The position numbers and the translations under genes were made by a program. DNA of 23,609 nt, taken from contig WELB01000017.1 in assembly GCA_009602725.1 (NCBI GenBank), positions 188,327 to 211,935 of the forward strand, read 5' to 3'. Below are positions 1 to 11,207 of this stretch, in pieces. This DNA comes from Spirogloea muscicola. Lineage: Eukaryota > Streptophyta > Zygnematophyceae > Spirogloeales > Spirogloeaceae. How positions within the stretch are numbered: the stretch's first letter is position 1; the number at the start of each line of letters is the position of its first letter. The notes beneath the pieces were generated by a model. The model saw only the letters and a list, made by a program, of their open reading frames with translations, did not search any database and was not told where the DNA came from.

Positions 1-56
1 GCCGCCGCGAAGCGGAAGTACGCCGTCGGCCCCCGCCGCGCCGGCAGCAGCCATCG

Positions 57-59
57 CCT

Positions 60-90
<31 letters not shown>
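57..90. repeat. CCG trinucleotide microsatellite
   Basis: Uninterrupted CCG/GCC units with a GC-rich flank. Similar tracts occur at 4760-4850 and at the right edge (from about 23548), so this is a general feature of this genome. Confidence 0.85.
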
Positions 91-397
91 ATGCGGGGGA
101 CGGGGCCGGTCCTAGGTACTGCGCGCGTGCAGATTGTTCTGCCACAGCTGGGGCCCTGGAGGAAGAATCCAGCTAAACGGCCATTCCGTAGGCCCGCTTG
201 CGGAGAAGAATACGGTCCAGAGTGAGATAGTTTCAAGCCCACACTGCCCTGGGCTCTCGATGCGGGCTTGCCGGTTTCCCGCCAAGCCCGCTTGAACGCT
301 TCGTTTTGGCGCGAAGCCCTGCTCGTCTACCCACAACGAAGTCAGCCTCACAAAGCCCAAGTCCCAAAGCTTCAAGTCACCTCTGGGGCCCGCAGAG

Positions 398-440
398 CTC
401 GGCTTGGACCAGCCAACTCGGCTTGGACCAGCCACCTCGG
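398..440. repeat. 19-bp direct tandem duplication
   Basis: The unit CTCGGCTTGGACCAGCCA plus one variable base starts at 398 and again at 417. A third partial copy (CTCGG) begins at 436. The core resembles the GGCTGG...CCAGCC palindromic motif of the dispersed repeats elsewhere in the window. Confidence 0.7.
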
Positions 441-581
441 CGCCTTGGGAATGGAAAAAACAATAGCTCTTCCAATTCAAGGCAGTCTGTGAAAGGCCAG
501 CCCAAAGGAATGTACAAGGTCTGGAAGGGCCGGATGGCACAAAAAGCAGGATACTAGTCTCCAAGACGTCAGCAAGTGGGC

Positions 582-680
582 GCTCAATAACCTCTAGTCA
601 GCAAGTGCAAGTGAAAGAGAGACATTTCCAGCAGTGGGCGATGGCTGTGATTGACCAGCCCAGCAAAAGAATGAACACAC
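582..680 (+). repeat. Dispersed repeat copy (head plus CCAGCCC module)
   Basis: It begins with a head resembling CTCARTAACCNCGAGTSAGC. It contains TTCCAGCAGTGGGCGATGGC at 626-645, an exact 20-base match to 10364-10383. A degenerate CCAGCCC...AAAGAATGAAC module follows. The order of modules is the same as in the copies near 10.3-11.1 kb. No coding potential is evident, and a non-autonomous mobile element remnant is the simplest reading. Confidence 0.6.
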
Positions 681-1497
681 TTAGAACCTCAGCGCTTCTC
701 CGGGTCCTCACCCTCCACAGCAGAAAGAAAGTGGCTCTCCTGAAGGGGGCAAGGGCCCTATTCCTTTGGGCTGGCCTTTCCCAGCCACCAGTCAATCTGG
801 CCGCGCTTTCTTGCTTGTGAACAGCCAGCCCGAGAAGAGCTGACAAGGTCCCAAGGGGCCAAAAGATCTTTCTCAAAGCTTGCCCGGTAGGATGACTCAC
901 TCAGTAATCTCTAGTGAAGAGCCGCAAATCAGAAAGCCTAGCAAAGCGGAATGCCCTGCCCCTCAGTTTCATGCGCCTGCGCGCATTTCCTACACGGCTG
1001 GCCAGCTTGACGAGTCCGCCTGGCCCCAAGCGTTCAAGCTCGCCTCCTTCGCATGCACAGCAGTGCCCAGAAGCCTCCCGCTCCCCTCCAGACGCCCTGA
1101 CGCCTGACAGCTGTGTCCCACGGATTGGCTTCCCAGAATTTCACTTGCAGCACTTTCTTCTTTGCTTGCGACGGACGATACATCCAATAATGCATAGCGT
1201 AACTGGCAATTAAGCCAATGGTATGTCCTGCTAGTAAATGTTTCCAAGATGCAGCTGAATGTCTTTGCTGAGGATGGGCTAAGAGCTTGCGCTCGTCATT
1301 AGACTGAGCACTCACTAGGCAACTCCCATACTTGTACCCCTGACCGATTTGTCAGACCCATATCTTCAATCTCCTGATCACCGTATTACGCTCAGATGAT
1401 CTCCCCTCCTGATAGGATATAGTTCTCTGACCTTGCAGCCAAGGGGCTCCCATTCAGGAACCAACCAAGGGATAATAGCTTTGCTGATGCAAACAGC

Positions 1498-3691
1498 CTA
1501 CTGGAACGCAGGCGCTGCCTCCGTAACCCACTCCTTGATGCCAATCGGTGGCCGCCCCAAAATGGCCTCCACATTGTCCGCCCCCTGTTGCATGCCATGA
1601 TGTCAGACTCATTTCCACCACCACATTTCAAAAGTATTGTCGCACTCTCTGATAAAGTTGACGTATTTCAGTGAGACTTGACTTGACAGCTTGGAACTCG
1701 TCTCACAGAAATGTCAAATACTTGACCGCATCCGTTCACTGGAAGGGCAGAGAGGCAGCCATGCGGTTCACACTCTTCAAAGTCGCTGTCAAACTTAGTA
1801 TAGAGGTTTTGTGAATCGAACGCACCTTGGGTTCAACAAAGACTGGGTTGCTATCGTTGATGCCCTTGAATAGCTCAACAAGGCCGGTTATCTGCCAATC
1901 AAGCATGAAGCTCTTAAGAGAGTCCTCCACTGCTTCGTACGGCACCTGCAAGCCTCAGTCATCCAACACAAAGAGCACTGCATCAAACAGATGGCTTCTG
2001 GTTTAACAAGCGCACTCAATGACCAGCCTCAATCATTCAAGCCTCAGATTGACACATGGCAGCAGACAATTCCCATGCTTGCGGACTTTGACAGGTTTTC
2101 ATGTTGCGAATTTTGTCAAAAATGACTCCTTGCCAGCACCTTTGTATACGTGATCGGCTTGCCAAGAACGTCGGAGAAGGCCTTGGCAGCATCATTGGGA
2201 GTGGAGGGCTTGCTGCCAATGGGGTAGGTCTTGTTGCTGTAGGGGACTGGGTCTGATAGAATCTTAGCAGCAACTTCACCAATGTCTGAGTCATGTGTAG
2301 TAAGATCAGGGCACAGAGGGGGTCAAGAAGGGTGTACACTTTGCGTGCCAGCATTTGTGGCACTTGTGACCATTTCCTGTGAGCAGAAGGTGCCGCTCAT
2401 ATAGGTACTTCTGCACACATTCAAGGACACGCAGGCCCCAGACTGCCGCGAGACTTTTGAAGGATGAAGATGTTGCTGTGGTGATGTGGACCACAAACCT
2501 TTGGTGGCAACGTAGATGGCTGGCTTATCTGCTCCAACTGCACCATAAAATGTTCTGCAAGTAAGATTAGCAGGATTAGGATTAGAATGTGCTGCTCTAC
2601 AACTAAAGCTTCGCTCACGGACTTTCTTAGAAGCTCTGATGAGGTGCTTTTGAGCGCTCGTTTGCTCACCCTTGCCCCTTGATGCTCCCAATGTTGCCAT
2701 AATTGTTGTCTAAGAAAATGGGTAGGCGTAGAATGGCATAAGGGATGCCTGAGGCTTTAAGATGTGCCTCCGCTGGCGAAAAGTGGTCGCCAAAGACAGT
2801 ACCGGTCCAGTCGGCTACCTTGTACGTGCAAAATGGTGCACTTGCATGAGTACTAGTACTCCTGGAATATTGTTTAAGAACTTGCAGGCTGCCACTGACA
2901 GAAAAGCTAGCTACATTCCAAGCATCCCTGAGGCCTCAAGCATTGAGCGTACTGACTTATGTCAACAATTATGATAACGGAAAGGAGACAAGGCATGCCT
3001 GCTGCTTCTATGCAGGGTAGCGTTTAGGCGCACCTGATAGCACGGAGGTCAGGAGAATGAACTTGACACCAGCAGCTTTAGCGGCGTCCACGTTGGCCTG
3101 CACAATCCTGGTACGGTCAATGTGCCCAGGAGTCACGATGTAGAGGTAGTCCACGCCCTCAATAGCTGCAATGCACAGAATCTCCTGCTTGAGCTGCCCG
3201 GCACTCAGAGCCAATTTTCTGACACTCAGGAGCAGTTATGGCTTAGTGCCTTCGATTGAACATGCACTGAAGGGGATCAGTAGCTTCTGCTCCAGCCATG
3301 ACAGGGCTGGTCTAAGAGCAACAGCTGACCTGTCTTAAGGTCGCCTGTGAAGGGATCTGCAGCTACCACGGTGATGTTGGGCCCCAACTTGGCGAGCTCT
3401 GCCGCCTCGGGCTTGGAGGGCGACCGGACGCCCGCCTTGACGTCGAGGACGTCCGCATAGCCGGCCAGCGCCTGAGACCCGCCCAGCAATGCAGGGCCGC
3501 AACGAGTTCCCAGCCACTCAGCTGGCTGTAAGCGTTCAGCAGGCACCTGGCTCGGTGATGTATTCGGCATGGGCACTCGTTCAACCGGCACGGCAGCAGG
3601 CCACGGGCTGAAGGGGCTGGCCGACCTGGATGCTCGCCTTGCCCACGCTGCCGCTCGCGCCAGTCATAAGTACGGACTTCTTCCCCGCCAT
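1498..3691 (-). CDS. NmrA-like NAD(P)-binding Rossmann-fold protein (8 exons, 297 aa)
   Basis: Exons read on the minus strand: 3691-3626, 3471-3330, 3165-3034, 2814-2670, 2554-2499, 2285-2140, 1945-1826, 1584-1498. All have GT-AG borders and consistent phase, and together give 297 residues, the usual length of this family. Residues 5-20 hold the dinucleotide-binding strand-turn, with TGASGSVG at 10-17 (GxxGxxG). Further family landmarks are VDYLYIVTPGH, AAKAAGVKFILLTSVLS and GIPYAILRLPIFLDNN, then TFYGAVGADKPAIYVATKDI and a C-terminus ending GIKEWVTEAAPAFQ. NmrA-like proteins bind NAD(P) and act as redox sensors or atypical short-chain reductases; the substrate here is unknown. No YxxxK catalytic pair is obvious. 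The start at 3691 matches family N-termini, but the frame stays open upstream to an ATG at 4003. The 2814 acceptor (GTAG/CC) is the least certain border. The gene is divergent from the PRP4 kinase gene. Confidence 0.9.
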
Positions 3692-4003
3692 GGTGGTGGC
3701 GAGCCCCCGACGAGCCTGTGCGCCGAGCAACGGAGGCAGCGCCCTCGTTGCAGCAGCTGGGCTGCGCGGTGAGCGAAGCCGGCGCAGCTGCTCGTTGAGG
3801 AAGCACCAGCAGCACAGCAGCGTGGCAGTGAGAGGAGGAGGAGGAGGAGGAGCTCGAGGCCAGTGCGTTCGGCTACTGGGTGGCGGGCAAGTGGAGGAGG
3901 GTGGCTGGGCCTGGGCCAGCTCCGGCTTCGGGCTCCGCGGCAAGCGCACTGGAGCTGCAGCGGAGCGTGCAATGATCGTCGTTTGATCTGGTTTGATGAT
4001 CAA
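3692..4003 (-). other. In-frame N-terminal extension, possible organelle transit peptide
   Basis: The NmrA-like frame has no stop between its family-consensus Met at 3691 and an ATG at 4003, adding 104 residues. The extension is rich in Arg, Pro, Ala and Leu, poor in acidic residues, and ends with ARRGLATT just before the Rossmann domain. That composition resembles a plastid or mitochondrial targeting sequence. It could equally be GC-rich 5' UTR that is open by chance. Confidence 0.35.
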
Positions 4004-4342
4004 ATGCTAGAGCGGCCAAAGCGTAGGGAAGCACCGAAAAACAACAATTCTCATTACTCTCTCTCGAGGGGGCCGCGAGATAACGTCAGCGCTCCGGCCG
4101 ACGACGTAGAGCTGCAGGGTGGCATGAATGACATCACTGCGCTACACGACATGGGAGAGGCAGAAGATGTGGCCGAGCTGTACTGGCGGTATGTAAACTC
4201 GGGCTTGAGCTGGAGGCGATGGAAGAAAGGCAAGGAGGCTGCAGCCCAGGAAATGCGTGTATATTAAGAGATGGGGAGGCCATGTGTGGCCAAGTACAAA
4301 GGCAAGCATATTGGACAAATGTACGTCACCTGCTGCTAAGCT

Positions 4343-4490
4343 GACCCGCTCAGTAACCACGAGTCAGCACATAGAGGTCTCTAGCTGACGCTCGAATACC
4401 GGACGGCAATTGACTAGCTCTTGTGCCAGCAGCTAAGGCTCGACCAGCTTTCTGATGCAGAGCATACGCCTGAGCTCGTTGCAGACAGGT
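4343..4490 (-). repeat. Dispersed repeat copy with a conserved pseudo-reading frame
   Basis: The minus-strand reading ends in LYVLTRGY and contains QAYALHQKAGRALAAG. The plus-strand copy at 14395-14545 reads QAHAVHLRAGRALAAA and ends LRLLARSH. DNA similarity follows along the whole stretch. The outer end matches the CTCAGTAACC...GAGTCAGC head seen at 582. Either a short repeated element or a remnant of a larger coding mobile element would fit. Confidence 0.6.
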
Positions 4491-4759
4491 TGACAGCCCA
4501 GGGGGAGGTTTGCGAGCATGCCAATCGGTTGATGGAGCTGGCGTCAGCCAAGTGGCTGGTGACGTTGGCGCGCCAACCCTCCTCCCCTTTCCCGGCGGAC
4601 GAAAGGCGCGACGTGACGGCCGATGCATCCCGTCGTCAGGCTCACCGTCACAGAGACGTTCTGTCGTTGTCTCCCACGACGAAGCGGCAACGTTGATTAC
4701 CCGTCCCGTTGACCAACCGTCACCACCAGATTTGCCCTAGCCGCCATCGCGCCGCCGAC

Positions 4760-4853
4760 GCCGACGCCGCCGCCGCCGCCGCCGCCTCCGCCGCCGCCGC
4801 CGCACCGNGGCCGCCGCCGCCGCCGCCGCCGCCGCCGCCTCCGCCGCGGGCGG
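4760..4853. repeat. CCG/GCC microsatellite with an ambiguous base
   Basis: A run of about 90 bases, almost all CCG or GCC units, with an undetermined base (N) at 4808. The length is therefore uncertain and may reflect a read or assembly limit. It lies about 280 bp upstream of the PRP4 kinase start codon, in the probable promoter or 5' UTR. Confidence 0.9.
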
Positions 4854-5063
4854 ATCACGAGGGCTAAGGCTGGGGCTGGAGGGGCGCGGCACCGAGGCTG
4901 CCCTCCAGCACTCGCCAGTGGCAGGGAGGGGTCCGCTTGTGACGGCGGCCGGTGACCGGGCCGCCATGCCGCGCCGCTTGGCGCGGAGGTGAGCCTCGAG
5001 GGGGGCTCTCTCCCTGCGGCCGCGGCTCAGCGCTTGCGGCCTCCGACGCGGTTCTGCAAGTGC

Positions 5064-5099
5064 ATGCCACGTTGATGGCTGTGGAGCGTGGGGGGTGAC
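5064..5099 (+). promoter_or_regulatory. Two overlapping short upstream ORFs before the PRP4 kinase start
   Basis: An ATG at 5064 opens a three-codon frame that ends in TGA at 5073. An ATG at 5075 opens a seven-codon frame ending in TGA at 5096-5098. Both stop before the main ATG at 5130. If the mRNA starts upstream of 5064, they could lower or regulate translation of the kinase. Confidence 0.35.
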
Positions 5100-5129
5100 G
5101 TTGCGGAGGCAGCTCCGACTGCCGTGGCC

Positions 5130-8733
<3,604 letters not shown>

Positions 8734-9456
8734 TATTTTTGTCATGCTAGGGCTACTCACGCGTACTTTCTGTCTCGTAAATATCCTCACTGAAGCCTCC
8801 GGGATCTTGATAGCCTCATTCTGGCTCAGTGAGATGCTTGTTATGGAGCTCAGTAGAAACTCATGATGCTGTCCTGGGCTGCTATTCAAGGGCATGAGGG
8901 CGAACAACCTCTGGAACACTTCAACACAACTGCTTCTAGCAGTGATGGCGTGGCTTGTTGGTTCCACGAGCTTCGTGAGTCTTACTCACGGAAAGCCGTG
9001 TTGTGTAAGACCTTTACCGAATGCTGATAATCTTTCCAAGGAGATACTTCAGCTTGCCATTCACTGGCTGAAGAGGGAGAGTCTAACTAGCACTGAACCA
9101 CCTATTGCAAGTGTCATGTAGAACGGACACATCTGACAGCAATGCCATCACGTACTCCTCTTTGGCAGCTGAGAAAGCTGGACGTATCAGCGCTACAACA
9201 ATCTGCTTGTGATGGACAACTTTGCAGTCGGTTCAGTAAGTGACGTTGCTGCCTCTTACATTTCGTGCTTGTGCTTCTGCTTCTTGGCAGGTCGCGGCAG
9301 AGTCTTAAGCTCTTACCTAAAAGAGCCTCATTTTCCAATGTTGCCTGTGAAGACCACCTTAATACTGGGTCTGTTGAGTAAGGTTATCACGTTAGGTGGG
9401 GAGCAATCATGAGGGGACTATGACAACTTGTTCAACACTGATTTTAGATTCAGCAC

Positions 9457-9580
9457 GGCAAATTCTGCTTGCCATTCACAGAAATCGAGTTGCTGTCTTG
9501 CTTCTCCTTGGCATCCAAAGCTGTCTTGGCGCGCATCTTTGAGGTCAATGCTTTGCAGTTTTCTCTTAGTCTGCTCAGTA
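9457..9580 (-). other. Possible exon of an unrecognised minus-strand gene
   Basis: After a plausible acceptor (GAGCAG/ACT, sense strand) the minus strand reads through KALTSKMRAKTALDAKEKQ and SNSISVNGKQNLPC to a TGA. The balanced, charged composition differs from chance frames nearby. A second frame at 9883-10164 (-) containing MDAFAERALEAAFIAALHG could be another exon. I cannot link them with defensible splice sites or name a family, so this may be chance or a decayed gene. Confidence 0.2.
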
Positions 9581-10324
9581 ATGTCAGAACTATATTGTTT
9601 CTATTGGTACTGTTTCTCATTTTGTTGCTCATCATCAGTGAGCGTATAATAAGGTCTCTGCAATGACCAAAACAGGAAATTTTTCTCAAAAGCTCTATGA
9701 TCGACACGCGACGCTATGGCCAGCCTGTGCAGTGCTCCAAGCAGGGAAAGGGCACAAACCATTGACTTTCTCCATGCCATGCTTTGATGAGGTTCAGTGC
9801 GGCTGCGTCGCTACTCGTCTGTATAAGCTGTGCAGAGTCAAGGACGGAGACGCTGCAAGACTGATTGGCTGCTGATGCAGTCCTATGTCCTCATTAGAGA
9901 TCTGCTGTGTACTGGAGCTGAGGGTCTGCAGGAGCTAAAGTTAGCTGAAGCAATGTGTTTCGCCTCATGTCTGTGGCTTGACAGGACAGCCTTAGTGTCC
10001 AATGGCGTAACATTGAAGGGCAGCGCACCTTGTCCATGCCCATGTAAGGCAGCGATAAATGCTGCTTCAAGGGCGCGTTCGGCAAAAGCATCCATAGAGA
10101 GTTTGAGGCAGTGGCTGCAACTGTTGCGCAACGTCGCGCTGCCATTGGCAGGAGCCAGGAGCAAATGGCACAGTAATTATAGCTGCTGGCTGGCCAATGC
10201 GCCGAACTCCAGTGCCTTGCAGCATTGAACCTACTTCACCGTACTGCCACAGTAGGGGGTGCGAGCTGCAGACTCGCCTCACAAGTCCTCCATGCCTGTG
10301 GCGCCAGTCCCGCGGTGAAGGCTA

Positions 10325-10420
10325 GAGTGTACTGAGTGCAGCGTCAGCCAAGAAGAATGGCGCTTCCAGCAGTGGGCGATGGCAATGCTTGGCCAGCCCA
10401 GGAAAGGAATGAACCAAGCT
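10325..10420 (+). repeat. Dispersed repeat copy sharing an exact 20-mer with 626-645
   Basis: TTCCAGCAGTGGGCGATGGC at 10364-10383 is identical to 626-645. Both are followed within 12 bases by a CCAGCCCA(G) element and an A-rich GGAATGAAC/AGAATGAAC stretch. Flanks diverge outside this block. Confidence 0.65.
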
Positions 10421-10569
10421 CGAAGGGCTCTGAAAATCGCCAAAGCAAACGACGACTCAAGTGGTCACTGGTGCTCAATGTCCCCCGTTGAGCAGCCGGC
10501 CAGCTCCCGCCGTCCCCTTCGTGCCTTCCAATATCTCCTTGGCCTTTCATTGCTTTATCAACCCAGTTT

Positions 10570-10626
10570 CTCTGACCTGAGGCTGCTTAGCACCGACCTG
10601 ATGTTGCTCACTCGCGGTCACTGAGC
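10570..10626 (-). repeat. Partial repeat copy with the CTCAGTGACC head
   Basis: Read on the plus strand this segment contains the frame SDLRLLSTDLMLLTRGH, like the ends of the copies at 4343 and 14541. On the minus strand it begins with the head GCTCAGTGACCGCGAGTGAG. Confidence 0.55.
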
Positions 10627-10659
10627 TTCCCTCTGCATCGTCTTGTGTTTCAGTCGTGT

Positions 10660-10765
10660 TTTGTAGTGTGGTCCTTTTCCGGCACCTCTTTCTTTGGCTT
10701 TGGACATTGTCCATTCTTTTGGACTGGCTTTGCCAGCTCTTCTCTATGAGCAGGGGTTACTGAGT
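10660..10765 (-). repeat. Repeat copy, inverted relative to the one at 10990-11095
   Basis: Read on the minus strand it has the head CTCAGTAACC...GCTCA, then AGCTGGCAAAGCCAG, then CCAAAAGAATGGACAA and AAAGCCAAAGAAAGAG. The plus strand at 10990-11095 has the same modules in the same order and spacing. The pair forms an imperfect inverted repeat about 230 bp apart. Confidence 0.7.
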
Positions 10766-10769
10766 ACTT

Positions 10770-10870
10770 CGTAGAAGAAGAAAGGGCTCGCCCATTGAGG
10801 ATAGGGGCTGGAAAAGCCAGCCCAAAAAAGAATGAACAGAGTACGAGAAGAATGTGCTCGCCCATAAAGA
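10770..10870 (+). repeat. Repeat fragments with CCAGCCC and GCTCGCCCA modules
   Basis: GGCTGGAAAAGCCAGCCC at 10806-10823 is followed by AAAAAAGAATGAACAGAG and GTACGAGAAGAATG. GCTCGCCCAT occurs before and after it (near 10787 and 10857), which suggests a direct duplication flanking the element. Confidence 0.6.
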
Positions 10871-10989
10871 GAGAAGGCGCGCGGGGCGCATGAAATGAAA
10901 GGGAGGCCAATTCAAGCCAGTACATTGTTCAGGCGAAGGCTACTGCAGACTAAAGAAGGCTAAATACACCTAAAGTAAAGTGCCTAAGG

Positions 10990-11100
10990 TGACATCAATA
11001 CCCACGGGTGAGCACAAAGAAGAGTGGCTGGCAAAGCCAGCCCAAAAAGAATGGACAATATCTCAAGCCAAAGGAAGAGTACGAGAAGGGGGCCAGGGGA
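10990..11100 (+). repeat. Dispersed repeat copy with palindromic GGCTGGCAAAGCCAGCC core
   Basis: Head ATCAATACCCACGGGTGAGC, then a near-perfect palindrome GGCTGGCAAAGCCAGCC, then AAAAAGAATGGACAATATC and GCCAAAGGAAGAGTACGAGA. It lies about 110 bp upstream of the ABC ATPase start codon, so it may sit in its promoter or 5' UTR. Confidence 0.65.
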
Positions 11101-11207
11101 AGCGCTAAGAAAAAACAAGCACACAAAGAAACAAAGCAGCTACGAAGTGGCAGGCTGGGCCAGCTTGCCAGGCCCCACAGTTCAGCCTGCAGCACAGGCG
11201 CGCTCGC

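Larger units (their letters stand above)
1..1497. other. Gene-free left flank, no recognised CDS
   Basis: No frame here resembles a known protein, and the short open frames on both strands look like chance. The first 90 bases are GC-rich with a CCG run. In one plus frame they read as an Ala-rich tail ending at a TAG near 115, which could be the 3' end of a gene to the left, but nothing supports this beyond openness. The rest holds a 19-bp tandem duplication (398-440) and dispersed-repeat fragments (about 582-680, and a weaker one near 890-915). The part next to 1497 is probably the 3' UTR of the minus-strand NmrA-like gene. Confidence 0.6.
4004..5129. promoter_or_regulatory. Divergent intergenic region between NmrA-like and PRP4 kinase genes
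   Basis: About 1.1 kb separate two genes transcribed away from each other, so both promoters must lie here. No TATA box or other core element could be assigned with confidence. The region contains a dispersed-repeat copy (4343-4490), a CCG tract with one N, and two short upstream ORFs at 5064 and 5075. Confidence 0.55.
8734..11207. other. 2.5-kb intergenic region, no firm gene, repeat-rich right half
   Basis: No open frame matches a known family. The first few hundred bases must hold the PRP4 kinase 3' UTR; a TGTAA at 9004-9008, the usual chlorophyte poly(A) signal, is a possible end. Around 9457-9570 a minus-strand frame has coding-like composition but no recognisable relative. From 10325 to 11100 several copies of a local repeat family sit close together, up to the ABC ATPase start. 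Confidence 0.6.

Noticed and set aside
990-1315. Minus-strand frames of 85-93 codons
   Set aside because: They are short and overlapping, their content is not recognisable, and no splice-compatible neighbours were found. They are treated as chance frames.
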